From Paraspadella gotoi (taxonomy: Eukaryota; Chaetognatha): a DNA stretch of 64,000 bases. The notes beneath the pieces are model-generated. The model was not told where the DNA came from, searched no databases, and worked only from the letters and a program-made list of their open reading frames with translations. The position numbers and the translations under genes were made by a program. The stretch covers positions 523,079 through 587,078 of the forward strand of contig JBJCIZ010000282.1 of the NCBI GenBank assembly GCA_051294375.1. Direction: 5' to 3'. This document shows, piece after piece, positions 1-11,019 of the stretch; positions within the stretch are counted from its first letter, which is position 1, and every line of letters begins with the position of its first letter.

Positions 1-908
1 ATCCACTCGTTCAATTCTACCGAGTTTCCATTCATCTCTCAGTAAATTTTCATCAACAATTAAAACTAATTGTCCAATTCTAACATTCGGTTCAGTTTTC
101 TGCCATTTTTTTCTAGCTTGGAGAGTTAAAATATATTCGTCTCTCCATCTTTTCCAAAATTCGTCAACCAGACCTCGCGACTTTTTCCATTCTGACCTGA
201 GGTCATCACCTGACCATGACTCGGGTGGAATGACTACTGGTCGTGAACCAGTCTCTACGCCAGGATAGAGAATATCAGCGGGGCTAATTGCTATGAAATC
301 ATTCACATCATCGCTTTCTTGTGTAAGCGGTCTATTATTGAGAACGCCCTCTACATGTATTAGTACAGTGGTAAATGTTTCTAAAGTCAAATTTTCTTTT
401 TTCAAAACTGAGTCTANNNNNNNNNNNNNNNNNNNNNNNNNNNNNNNNNNNNNNNNNNNNNNNNNNNNNNNNNNNNNNNNNNNNNNNNNNNNNNNNNNNN
501 NNNNNNNNNNNNNNNNNNNNNNNNNNNNNNNTCCACCCCAATGGGGAGCATTAGGTGGTCCGAAAACCCATCCAAATCCATATTCTAACAAACGATTGCT
601 CATTTGTTCACTATTCCATTCATTTATCGCCTCTTGAATTTCGAGATTTGCTTTTCGAAAATTAGTTCCATTATCAGAGTAGAATTTTCGAGATCCCGGG
701 CGACGAGAATTGAATCTAATCAGAGCATTAATAAAAGACGAACTAGAAATATTGTCTAATACTTCAAAATGCACTCCTCTCATTTTCAAACATGTAAACA
801 ACGCAACCCATCGTTTATGTACGGCTCTCCCTGTGATTTTCACTTTGTAGGATCCGAACATATCGACTCCGGTTACTTCAAATGGTGCGCCGCGTTGGAG
901 TCGGTCTT
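1..908 (-). CDS. BEL/Pao retrotransposon pol, integrase core and C-terminal domain (partial)
   Basis: This is the 3' part of a BEL/Pao pol polyprotein, read on the minus strand and running off the window start. From about 895 down to 532 the frame is open and shows the integrase catalytic core: TGVDMFGS (Asp codon at 862-864) and YSDNGTNF (Asp codon at 673-675), with ALFTC and a GPPNAPHWGG tail. The third acidic residue expected in the GGxWE region falls in the N gap at 417-531. From 416 to 1 the frame is open again and encodes the C-terminal region typical of BEL/Pao integrases (DUF5641-like): WKRWRDEYILTLQ, then VRIGQLVLIVDENL and LGRIERVD. Integrase joins the cDNA to host DNA. No stop is seen in either visible part, so this is the least decayed pol copy here. 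Its upstream part is missing behind the N gap at 909-1008. Confidence 0.85.
417..531. other. Assembly gap inside integrase, size probably wrong
   Basis: There are 115 Ns. The paralogous copy near 18745-18785 has only about 37 bases between the same two flanking sequences, so the gap length is an estimate and not a measured insertion. Confidence 0.7.
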
Positions 909-1008
909 NNNNNNNNNNNNNNNNNNNNNNNNNNNNNNNNNNNNNNNNNNNNNNNNNNNNNNNNNNNNNNNNNNNNNNNNNNNNNNNNNNNNNNNNNNNN
1001 NNNNNNNN
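909..1008. other. Assembly gap (100 N)
   Basis: A standard-length 100-N gap separates the integrase core from unrelated low-complexity DNA. The sequence on the right is not the upstream part of pol, so the scaffold join does not follow the element. Confidence 0.9.
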
Positions 1009-1380
1009 TTGAGGGGTTGAGGAAAGATATTCATACATTCATTCATTCATTCATCGATTCATTCGTTCATTTGTTCGTTCGTTCATTCGTTCATTTGTTC
1101 GTTCGTTCATTCGTTCATAATGGGTTATCTTAGAATAGCTAAGATATCCGGCCAAATATTGTACGATTGTTTTTTATTGTTTGAATCTTCCTTGTTTGAA
1201 TAATATGTTGGGACGATTTATTTTTGTGTCTTGAGTTTTCTAGGTATTGTCTTTGTAGTTTTTTTTTTTTCTTGGTTGTTCTTGTTCAGTCTGTTGGTTC
1301 TTTTGTTTTTCTCTTTGTTTCTTGTTTCGTTTTTGTCTTATTGTTTCTTAGTTTTTCTTCTTTTCATAATATCGTTGGAT
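1009..1380. repeat. Dispersed repeat with ATTC tandem tract, copy 1
   Basis: The block begins TTGAGGGGTTGAGGAAAGATATTCA and runs into imperfect (ATTC)n/(GTTC)n. It then becomes a T-rich tract ending near CATAATATCGTTGGA. A second copy with the same order of landmarks lies at about 7782-8150, which makes it a dispersed noncoding repeat, possibly the 3' tail of the retroelement. A 25-N gap follows at 1381-1405. The short ORFs here are low-complexity artefacts. Confidence 0.6.
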
Positions 1381-1465
1381 NNNNNNNNNNNNNNNNNNNN
1401 NNNNNTCTACTCACTTCCAATAAGCAAACACCCAGCTTTCTTTTCCAGTTTTTTCTTTTTTTGAA

Positions 1466-1474
1466 AAAAAAACG

Positions 1475-1529
<55 letters not shown>
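1466..1529. repeat. Long A-rich homopolymer tract
   Basis: About 64 nearly uninterrupted A residues. This could be the poly(A) tail of a retroposed sequence or a slippage tract. No target duplication was recognised around it. Confidence 0.7.
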
Positions 1530-1530
<1 letters not shown>

Positions 1531-2159
1531 ACGTCTTCAGTTCTTGAAAAAGTAAAACTGTTGTCGTCGTCTGTCATCCCGTCCGACGGAGATGCAAATA
1601 TTGAGGACCATGACTTTCACGTATATCCCTCCTGCAAGCAAAAATAAAGAAGAGAAAGAAAAAAAATGCTCTTTTATTTTGACTTATTGTCAAGTACAAC
1701 TTAATTATTAGTAAAATTGACTTTTTCGAATGTATCCTTAGATTCTATCTTATCTGTACATAAGTCTCAGTTCTTCTTTTTAGCAATTCTTTGATTTTTT
1801 TTTTAAAAAGTTATTTTTTCAACGTTTTTTCGGGGTCTTTTCTTTTTTTCTACTTCTACATGCTACACGAAAAGACTGTCATGTGTTTTCCTGTCATTAA
1901 TTTTTTAAAATTTTAATTGTATTTGACTTCTTCTTTGCCCGCATTTAAATGTTTAGAGGCGCATGTATGAATACGAAAATTCGTTGGAATAGCACAAAAT
2001 AAAAATTGCACTACTCCCACACCGAATGATTTGTTTCGTTTCCATCTCTAACAAAAAAAATGTTTAATTTAAAAAACATTAATTTAAAGTCTTTAAAAAA
2101 CTTACCTCGTGTCCCTCATCACATTTTTTTTTTTTAAAACCTCAATTCTTAGGCTAATA

Positions 2160-2560
2160 GTCATCATCGCCCCGACTCTTGGCTTTCTGCAATCTCTCCA
2201 AACACACAGCATTAGCAGATCAAACTCCGCGAATCAGAATCGGAGCGCCGCAGTGGCCGGCCGCCACCGCTGCGCCGCCAAATCCCGCCCTTCAACATCC
2301 TCGAAACATTACATTACGACCGTCAACACGGCAAACTCTCAAAAAAAAATATCGAAATCGAAAATCGGAAAAGGGAAAGAAGATCTTACGGAATGGAATT
2401 CTCAACTTTGACGCGAATGAGACATCGAGAGAAGTCAATCTGAAGAAAGCATGGAGGCGAACGGGGAAACTGGATCTGAATCAGAAATGTAACCAATCAA
2501 ATATGGGAAGACCGAAGTCGCTCCAACAGTACTGCAAATCAATCTGAGCGCAAGGTAATC
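2160..2560 (+). other. GC-rich exon-like island, coding uncertain
   Basis: A GC-rich island in AT-rich DNA with two overlapping open plus-strand frames (about 100 and 122 codons). The proline- and alanine-rich peptide around GAPQWPAATAAPPNPA is low in complexity. No domain is recognised and neither frame has clear support, so this may be an exon fragment or a decayed repeat. Confidence 0.2.
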
Positions 2561-3239
2561 AAATCTAAAGATTCCATCCGCTTCCACCCAACCGTTCGTA
2601 TTCAAAATACCATTTGATGACGCTAACTTATTTCAACAACTTTCTTCCACACCATGGAGTACGCGTGTGAAACCACCCAATCTTTTTTCCTTTCACAATC
2701 CCCAATGAGCTGCCCAAAACAATTTCTGAAGCCTCCGAACCTTGTCGACAATTCCAACATTGAGCACAATCAAAATTGGGATAAGCCGAGCGAGTATAAA
2801 CCGGTTGGCAAATTTTTAATCGTGTACTTAAATCTCCGACATTCTAACGCTTGCAGCAAAACCTCCTTACGAGGTCGGAGCAGTCTAAATCCAAAACCTA
2901 CTTTGAGAAAACCCAAATCCAATAATTCAATCAAATCAAATCAAGCAACAGAAAATTCGTAAAAAAAATCAACATCAATCACAGCCGAAAAGAGATCTGC
3001 TCCAGTATAAACAGTTAGTAACACCGTAATTTTCTCCAAATTTTAATTGAAACATAAAAAATTCCCACAAGTTGTTTGGAAAACTGAAAAAAAAAATTGT
3101 GCTATATTAATAAAAAATCATCCACCCAATATAACGAAACATAAAACTAAAAAACTGAATATTCAACATCACGCCCGTCTAAGATTTCAAATTAATCACC
3201 AGACTAATGAAAACCTCGGGAAAAATCCATCAATATTTT

Positions 3240-4060
3240 TAAAAAACTGAAAAAAAAAAAAACCGTCCCGTCAGTCTTTAAAAACGTAGCGAAATCTTAA
3301 AACAAACGAAACAACACGACAAAAAAGGAACAAAAGAAGAACACGACCAAAAAAATGAATGACGGCAAAAACTTAAGGGGACCCGCCTCGTCGCGATTAA
3401 AAAGTATCCAACCGAAACGGATGGAAATAGTTCTGTCACGGAAATAAGCTAACAAAACACAAAACAACATGGGGAAAACGGGAAAAGGAAAAGACAGCAG
3501 CTGTCGATGGACTTCAACGGGACTTAGTGAGAAGGGGTACTGAAGCCAGGCTTTAGTTTTTAGTTAAATAGAATTGAGAGGAGCTTACAAAAGAAGGATG
3601 TTAAAAAAGTGAATGAAGGAAAATGAGCAAGCGGAGTGGATAAAATATTTTGTCATTGCGGAAATTAGGAAAGAAAACCTGAACAACGGGGATAAACTAA
3701 GTTGTCATAGAAATTAAAAAGGAAAATGCTAAGGAAAAATATTTCACCAGGAAATAGCGCAAGGTGCGACAAACGAAAGAAAAATTATTACAAGGACGAT
3801 TAGAGCAAGAAAAAAGGACAAGGAAACAGCAAAAGGCAAATGATAAAGGAAATAGCAAAAATCAAAATAAGAGAAAAGCAAACGAATAAAATCAAAGGAA
3901 AAAAGAGATAAAAGAAAAAATGACAGATGATAAGAATAAGAAAAGCGAAACCCTCAAGAAAAAGCGGAAAATGAAAGATTCAAATAAAAAAAGGAAAAGG
4001 CGCCGCTCTGAAGAACCGGAAATCGACCTCGAGGAAGCAAGAAGAAGAGCGAAGCAGCGC
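3240..4060. other. Purine-rich (A/G) tract without a gene
   Basis: More than 800 bases of strongly A/G-biased plus strand. The ORF at 3920-4159 encodes mainly Lys, Arg and Glu and is explained by composition alone. No splice sites or conserved motif are seen inside it. Confidence 0.5.
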
Positions 4061-4335
4061 GCCGCCGGGTTCAAATGCCGCCGCTCTTTTTTGCTAGCCG
4101 CTGCGAATCAGACTTTTTCTGCCCTCTTCGCGTCGAGTCAATTGAAACGGCGCCACTGAAGGTCTCGTTCTCTTTTGGACGCCCTACTGGCGCCGAACCT
4201 TTCACCTTCGGCATCGCGAGGCGGCGCCAACCTCTTCATCAACCGCCAGGTGCAGAGGAGGAAACAGATGCACGCTCACCAACGATAAGCAGACTCTGGC
4301 GTCGCGGCGGATGCCGCTCGTCTTCTCACAACGCC
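4010..4335 (+). other. Candidate exon ending at a GTGAGT donor
   Basis: A GC-rich island begins abruptly after the purine tract and ends at AACGCC followed by GTGAGTTTTG (donor near 4336), beyond which the sequence becomes AT-rich and intron-like. A stretch with ACTGGCGCCG and CTTCGGC in the middle has a counterpart in the second island at 5625-5690. Two frames are open and neither is recognised. It may be an exon of a host gene together with the islands at 4660, 5410 and 6000, but no consistent splice phase could be shown. Confidence 0.3.
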
Positions 4336-4659
4336 GTGAGTTTTGTTTATTTTGTTTATGTATAATGTATATTATTATTGTTATATTGTTGTTTTGATAA
4401 CCTTTGGTTTCTTTGTTATTTCAGTTTAGTTAGTTTTCTTTTTTAAAAAATATTTAATTTTAAATTAAAACAACTCTTACAACCATTTTTTTTTTGTGAC
4501 TTTTCCATTATGTTCCATTTTCTCAATTAAAACATTATTGCAGTTATTTCTTTATCTTATTTTTGTTTTCAAATCAAGTTATCTCATCATTCAATGTATC
4601 ATTTCGTTAAATCAAATTTTCATAATTGATGATATTTAATTTTCCTATTTGCAAACACC

Positions 4660-5155
4660 CCATGCCCCCGTCTCTACAGAAACTTACCAAAAACCAGTCC
4701 CACATCCAACCCTGATGCGCCATCTCGTTCTCGCCTCAACCAAAAATGGATCATCGCAGATTGGAGGCCCCTTACATATTCCTCAAACAATCCGGTCGAC
4801 GCCGATCGCGTCTACAATTGTGGAGGAACAATGTTTCCATATTACAGGACCAATTCGACGTCTTCTCCCCAGTGGGCAATGATGCCGTATCGTCGAAGGA
4901 GACGCCCGGCGAGGTGGGACGTGCATCACGGCCAGCGCCCACATCAAACTCGCTCGATGCCCGTGTGGATCGCTTGCGTCACTATGTCCCCACCGCATCA
5001 ACGGAGGAGGCGGAAGATGTCGTCAAGTTGTTTGTCTAAATTCAGTCGCAAGCGTCGATGTGTTTGGAACAGTGTGGGAGGTTGCACGTTCGTGAAAAGG
5101 TGCAGAGGATGTGGCATAGCGTACTTTGATTTTGAAAAATATTTACGTTTTTAAG
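4660..5155 (+). other. Candidate exon (unrecognised protein)
   Basis: The island follows an acceptor-like tract, CCCGTCTCTACAG (AG at about 4677-4678). One frame stays open from 4746 to 5039 (97 codons), containing VSILQDQFDVFSPVGNDAV and ending in TEEAEDVVKLFV with a stop. A second frame overlaps it and ends in a Cys-rich stretch. The balanced composition of the 97-codon frame suggests real coding origin. No family is recognised. Confidence 0.3.
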
Positions 5156-5409
5156 TAAATAAAAGTATCAATAGAAGTAGCTTACGGGTAATTTATCATG
5201 TGTTAAATAAATTGATAATAATACGTATTCTATAAAGCGTAAAAAGTAAAATGATCCCTCTAAAAAACCTATATAGTGAACTCTAAAAAATGGAACATAG
5301 TAAAAATTCGTAAAAGACGAAAAATGATTTTAAATTGGTTTCCGATTTTAACCGAATTTCTGGCCAAATCAGATTTCAACATTTTTTCAACAATCGTGAA
5401 ACATATATT

Positions 5410-5692
5410 TAACTCTTCTTCCCTTCCCCACGGACCCAACCCTTCATGTACCTTTCACTCTACATTATCAGGCAAAGAACAAGAATGCCTGGCGCCTGTA
5501 CAAAATTCTAACCTTGGCATTGGAGAATTCGGATTGTCCGCTGGCTTTTGATTACGCACGGAAAACAGTTTTTGGCGAACTCTGAATTTCGACTGACCGG
5601 TGCGATCGTTCATGAGCGAACAGCACGCCCCACTGGCGCCGCCCAATTCTTACATCTTCGGCCTTCGAACTTCCCGCCGAAGGTGAGTGATT
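5410..5692 (+). other. Candidate exon ending at a second GTGAGT donor
   Basis: Another GC-rich island ending CCGCCGAAG followed by GTGAGTGATT (donor near 5693). It shares the ACTGGCGCCG...CTTCGGC core with the island at 4010-4335, so the two may be duplicated exons. Function unknown. Confidence 0.3.
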
Positions 5693-5999
5693 CTAGCGGG
5701 AGCTTGAAGTGGCAGTAGGATTGACTATGAGGGCTATATTATACTATAATACTATACTATCTATTGTTTGTCTAATGATAATTTACAACTTGATACGATG
5801 AAATGTCCTGATTCAAAACCAAATACGACATATATGCAAATGAGATGGATGAGTTCAATCTCTATTTTAAATCATAAAAGTCTTAAATTGATAGCTCGCG
5901 TGGCTTCCCACAGGTTGAACATATCTGGTATATTTAAAAATAAATTAACTAACTAAATTTTATATTTTGACTTCCGTTCTCCTTTTAATAAAGGGGCCG

Positions 6000-6280
6000 T
6001 GGCTCCTGGCATCTTCTCCGTTTGTCACGTCGCAACGTACGCCGGAGTTACGCCAAACTCCACTCATGCGCCCGCACGCACCGGCGCTCCTCATGAACAC
6101 TCATGTTCGGCTCAAGGCGTCTGCACCTCTGCGCGGCGCTGCACGACCCTGCGAAGATGCCGGCAGGCCGTCGCGGCGACTACCCGTTTTCGTCCGCGAA
6201 GTGGAATGCTCCTTTCAAGAGGTGCGAGCTTTTACATACCACAAACCCCGTCGTGGGTGTCCGTGGGTGTTATACTAAAG
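6000..6280 (+). other. Candidate exon, Arg/Cys-rich
   Basis: A GC-rich island with three overlapping open frames (99-140 codons). The frame starting near 5999 contains APARTGAPHEHSC. Flanks are AT-rich on both sides. No domain recognised. Confidence 0.2.
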
Positions 6281-6639
6281 AAGTGTTGTTTGAACTGACA
6301 GTTTTGCCAAGTTTAATAATATATTGCTGTTTTGTTTTTAAACAGTTTTTGTATGACCGCTTCTGTTACTCAACTTACAGTTGTTTTGTATTTAACCATG
6401 TTAACATTAGTTTTGTAATTTTGACAATTTTACTTTGCGTTGTCCCATTCGTAACTCGTCGTCTTCTACTTCTACGTCTCAATAATCAAATTTCTTATAA
6501 TCTTGCATTGTTCAACATTTGCTAATTGTCTTCATTTAATTCTCATTTACACTTCAAAAGAAACAACAGCGTGCGCATCAGTTCTCAGAAATGAGGCTTC
6601 TTCTCTTCTCCTACACCAAAACAAAAAAAAATCGAACTC

Positions 6640-7050
6640 AAGTTGCTAACACTTTGGAAACAAAAAAGGAGAAAGCGAAGAGGTGTGCAGGTCCTGAACA
6701 TTAGAATTCTGCCTCAACTTTTGAGTCATCACATGCATGGAAGTGAGCAAAGTGAATGCGGGAGGAAGAGGAGGCAGAAAATAAAATGCGGAAAGAAATG
6801 AAAGAAGGGAGAAAATGGTGGTAAAGGCTTTAGATAACATAGATAAAAAAAGAGAATCAGAAAAAAAAAAGCCATTGCTGAAGAGCTGGTGGGATTAAGA
6901 AACAAATAGTTAAAGAAAATGATAAGGAAAGAAAAGATAAGAAAGAAAAATAAGTAAGATAAAAGAAAGTGAAACAGCTGCGACAAGGTCAGCGGGATAG
7001 TAAAGCTGTAAGGAGAAAGCGAAAAGATCAGAAGAAGAAGAACGCAGTAG
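6640..7050. other. Purine-rich tract without a gene
   Basis: An A/G-rich plus strand (repeated GAAAG, AAGAAG). The reverse strand gives Leu/Phe/Ser-rich ORFs that are compositional artefacts. It lies directly 3' (in plus coordinates) of the minus-strand LTR-like repeat. Confidence 0.5.
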
Positions 7051-7059
7051 AGACGACTG

Positions 7060-7620
7060 TAGAGAAAGAAGCTGAGGCTCTCTACAGGCCTCTTGCAGGT
7101 GAGAATGGTCCACATGTTTCGGCAACTTATACTGACGAAAAGTATCCCAAAACGTTTCTGTAAAACTGAAGCTTCAAAAGTCGAAAAAGAAGAAATGCGG
7201 GAATAAATGTGAATAAATGTAATAAAATGTAGACAAAATCCGTAGAGAAAATCGAGATCAATCGAGATGAATCAATAAATCGTAGAGGAATCCAATAAAA
7301 TCGTAGTAGAATCTTCAGTAAAAGTAGTAGGACTTTGTAAGAAAGTAGTTGACAGGTCTAGAAGTGATCCAGTGAATCTAAATCTGTCTTGTTTGGTCTC
7401 TTCCAAGTAAAGTTTGGAGAGAGAGAGAGAGAAAAAGAGAGCGATTGAGGAGAGAAAAGAGAGAGAGGGAGAGAAAAGAGTGAGAAAGAGTCCGGTGTCA
7501 GTCTCTGTCCGGTCGATCGCGTCAATCGTCGATTGGATCAGATTCTGGCCGTCTCGCTCGGTCTCAGGCGCTTGTTCTCTTCACCCCGCCTCGGCTCTAG
7601 GGCTGCCTTAAGACCTAAGC
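7060..7620 (-). repeat. LTR/leader-type repeat, copy 1 (minus strand)
   Basis: Read on the minus strand, this has the same order of landmarks as the plus-strand copies near 12000 and 34440: a GAGACGGCCAGA stretch, a (CT)n tract, CCAAACTTTACTTGGA, AGACAGATTTAGATTCACTG, then TTGATTCATCTCGATT-like DNA and CAGTTTTACAGAAACG with TTTTCGTCAG. It probably carries the promoter and leader of the BEL/Pao family. Exact LTR ends could not be defined because the copies differ by many indels. Confidence 0.65.
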
Positions 7621-7779
7621 AGACCGCCCTCTATGGCCGCGCAGAGACCGACGGTTTCATACGAATTCTAGCCTCCTACAACCCCCATTTCAATCTTCCA
7701 TATCTTCTTATTCGTGAGATGGAGTTCCCTGATCTATCGTTTTGTTCTTTTTCGATGACATCTTGCGTTCCTGAATAGC

Positions 7780-8610
7780 TGTTTGAGGGGTTGAGAAAAG
7801 ATATTCAACATTCCATTCATTCGTTTCATCGATTCATTCGTTTCATTGCTCTGTCTGCTTTCATTCGTTTCATTGCTCGTTCGTTCCATTCTGTTCATTT
7901 GGTTATCTCTCAGCGTAAGATTAAACCGCCAAAATTTTTTGCGTTTATTTTGATTCTTTTAACGTTTTGATGTCGTTATCTTGTATGTATTATTAGATTT
8001 CATTGTCTTATGTCTAATGGTTATTTTCTTTTTTACGTTTCTGTTTATTTTTCTAGAGTTTGTTGTATCTCCTGTTTTCTATCTGTTATTGTCTTGTTTT
8101 CTTTGTCTCGTTGTTTCTTGATTTTCATTCTTTTATAATATCGTTGGAGTTGTATCTATTTGCGTTATTGTTAGAAGTTATTTCTTTTCTTTATACTGCC
8201 TTTATGCAATAACATTGTTTCATTCAGTCTATATAGTGTATGCATTTTTTCATCGTTTTCTTTTTGTTTTGTTCACATTCATGCTCATCGTCACGTTCAT
8301 TGGGCGGATGCGCGGTATTCATGAGGGGTAAAAAAAATTACAAATTATTATACACAAAATTCTTAATTTCATTATAGCTTTATAAGTTTATATTAAAAAG
8401 TTAATTCTTCAGTTTTAATTTCTATAGTCGAATCCTCTCATCATAGGAAAGGTAGAACAGGCTTTCTCTCCAGAGATCACTGGACACACGTACTGGGGCA
8501 TTCTAGGCAGGGCTTATAAATCTTTTTGGCTCGTTTGCGCGTGCGTTGCGCATCTTTTCCCGGCAAGTCCGCCAGCTTGCCGTTCACCCGCTTAGATCAT
8601 TCGTTACACT
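7780..8610. repeat. Dispersed repeat with ATTC tract, copy 2, and flanking DNA
   Basis: TGTTTGAGGGGTTGAGAAAAG followed by imperfect (TTCATTCG)n and a T-rich tract ending CTTTTATAATATCGTTGGAG matches the block at 1009-1380. The 8150-8610 part holds nothing recognisable apart from the downstream end of the minus-strand gene that follows. Confidence 0.55.
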
Positions 8611-10375
8611 CAATGCTCCAGAATGGACGCCTCCTCTTCTGAGCCAAGAATTACATCCAAGGTTTCCTCTCCTGGCTGAGGACCGAGCATCTCCTCCTCG
8701 TCTTCAATCGTCTGGTAGTCGTCGTCATTTTCGTCATCGGTAGGGTCGTCGATTCGATCATTCCAGTTTCTAATTTTTTGTTCTTGTTCTGGTTCTTTGT
8801 TTTGTTCTTGTCCTTTGTTTTGTTCTTGTCCTTTGTTTTGTTCTTCTTGTTCTCCTTGTTCTTCCTCCATGGTTTCGTTGCTCGGTTCCTCGCCGTGGAT
8901 GGTTACCGTTTCTCTCATTCGTTCTACGTTTTCCCGGATGTCGAGACTTCGGAAAACAGGTTCTTCGGGCGTCGCGCTGCCAAATTTGTAAGTCCTATTG
9001 TTCTCTTTGATTTCGTTTTGTATCTTTATAAGTTCTTTTACTCCTAATCGTTCAAAAACAGAGACTCGTTTCTTTTGTTGATCCTCGTTTGCTTTTAAAA
9101 TGCCGTCTACTTCTCCGGGTCGTAAACGTTGTCGTGTTCCAACGATTTTTTGAGCGCGTGATACCCGTTCCATTTGTTCTCTTGACTTCGGTCCGCCACG
9201 CCCACATCCGTTTCGGTTTCCGCGTGGAGGTGTATCAAACATGGATGGAAAGTCTCTCGTCCGGTTAACGAAGATTGTGCCTCCCCTTGAGCTGGCACCG
9301 CCGCGCCCTTGGGTGGCCCATACCCTGCCAACTCCTCTTTCCACGCTGGCTTGGCCGCGCGCAGAAGGGATGGCAAACTCATTCATTCTTCCATTTTTCA
9401 TACGCGAGAATTGGCTGGTTGCCGCCGACTTTCCCTTAACGCGAAGTTCGGGTTGGTCGACGGTTTCCGGCGCCATAATTCTCCGGCTGGTTGCCGCCGG
9501 TTTTCCCATGACGCGATGGTCGGGTCGACCGGCGGTTTCCGACGCGCATTCCGTTGGCTGGTTGCCGCCCGCTTTCCCATGACGCGATGTCGGGTCGGCC
9601 GGCGCGCATCCCTCTGGCTGGTTGCCGTCGGTTTTCCCATTACCGTAAGGTCGGGTTGACCGGCGGGTTCCGGCGCCAGAGCTCCGTTCCTGGTCTTCCA
9701 CTTTTGACGTCTGTCCAGTCTTCTTATATTTTTTGGTCTTGTTGTTGGTGATTCGAGTTGAGCGGTCGACGCGGTGGTAGTCGTTGAAGGATGGTTTGAT
9801 GGACGTATTGATGGTATAGTTTGTCTCATCGATGCCGTCGTAACCGCAGTCGCTCTCTCTGCCGCAGTCCGTATTTCCCTATGCGCTGCTGTCAATTCGC
9901 GGAGTTCTTTCAGCGCCTCTTTCAGATTCGGTCTCTCGTTCCTCATGAAGTCGTTGATGACCAGGTCCGGAGTCGAAGGTAAGGCAGATTTCCTCCCTTT
10001 GAAGCGAAACATGTCACATCCTAGTTGGGCGAATCTATAGCTCCCTCCATGCTTCTGCCACCAGCGATGAAGAAGCTCGCCAGGTTTCGCCGGAGCATCA
10101 AGTATAACGATGTCGATCATGTTTATGCACAGTTCTTTTAAGAGGTCGTCCAGTCCTTCCTTCGATTCGTTTTGGAGAAGGCCGTACATTGGTCGACTCG
10201 ACGCGAAGGACGCTTTCGCAATCCAGACTCGATGTCCATCGTTAAGGGTCGCCGTTAAGTAGAATTGGATGGCGACGGTCCTATTGCCGCCAACCATTCC
10301 GGCGCCGCCTCTGATGTCGACTTCGCGGCGAATTCCAATGTAAGAGTCGGCATGATCGATCTTTTCGTTCTCCAT
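8610..10375 (-). CDS. Unrecognised repeat-containing protein, one frameshift
   Basis: A minus-strand gene read in two overlapping frames (10375-9398 and 9701-8610), about 585 residues in total. The start is taken at the ATG at 10375-10373, directly after a long A run. Order: a globular N-terminal part (about 230 residues, including VAIQFYLTATLNDGHRVW and IDIVILDAPAKPGELLHRWW); a peptide repeat of about 24 residues with core RVMGKPAATSQ, present about four times (9660-9410); an Arg/Gly segment (GRGGASSRGG, GNRNGCGRGG); and an acidic tail with repeated EQNKGQ ending DDENDDDYQTIEDEEEML. The repeat core moves from one frame to the other near 9545, so a single indel, not two genes, explains the overlap. 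The basic RG region suggests nucleic-acid binding; it could be a retroelement Gag-like or accessory protein. No family recognised. Confidence 0.6.
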
Positions 10376-10479
10376 TTTTTTTTTTTTTTTTTCTTGGTCG
10401 TGTGAGTAAAACTCGTGATTGTCAGAATATTGCCTGTGTAGGGATTGTGCCATACAATAAATTCGTTGAAGCATTCAGA

Positions 10480-10950
10480 GCAATTGTTTCTTTTATCACA
10501 CGGTACAATTATAAATAATTGTTCCATTCAATCGATCGTTCCTTGTTTTCATCGCAGTGATTCTTCAAGTTTCTTTTTTTTTTTTCTATTGATCGACAAT
10601 CACACTTCTTTTTATTTTACTCTTATTTATCTTTCATTTTCTCTTTTCTCTCTCTTCTCTCTTTCTTTCTCTATTTCTCCGCCTCGTTGCCTCATTACCT
10701 TGTTTCATTTTCTCGTTCTGCGCCTCCCTCCCTGATTATTTTCTTTTTTATTTTTTTTTCTTCTTGTTTTCCTTCTTCTTTCTTTTTTCTTCTCTTCTTT
10801 CTTCTTCTTTTTTGTTTCGGATTTTTTTTGCTAATCCTCTTTTTTTTTTTCAATTTTTTCCTTTTTTTAGTTTTATTCCTTCTCTTTCCTCCTTCTTTCC
10901 AACGATTTCCCTTTCCATTCCTCCTCTCCTTTTCTTTTTTATCGTTTTAC
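10480..10950. other. Pyrimidine-rich tract, no gene
   Basis: Long C/T-rich plus strand with runs of T and TTCTTC. ORFs here encode Phe/Leu/Ser strings and are artefacts. A long polypurine/polypyrimidine tract directly upstream of the next LTR-like leader could be a triplex-prone or polypurine-tract relic, but it is ordinary in this window. Confidence 0.5.
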
Positions 10951-11019
10951 GATGATTGAGGAGGAATTCGGTTTTGTCGTTTTTCGACGGCCTCCGGTTT
11001 CTGACTCAGGAAAGAAAAA

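Noticed and set aside
3920-4159. Lys/Arg-rich 79-codon ORF resembling a nuclear protein tail
   Set aside because: Explained by the purine tract; the frame changes character at the edge of the GC island.
10687-10959. Phe/Leu/Ser-rich ORFs
   Set aside because: They translate a pyrimidine tract; no membrane-protein features beyond composition.
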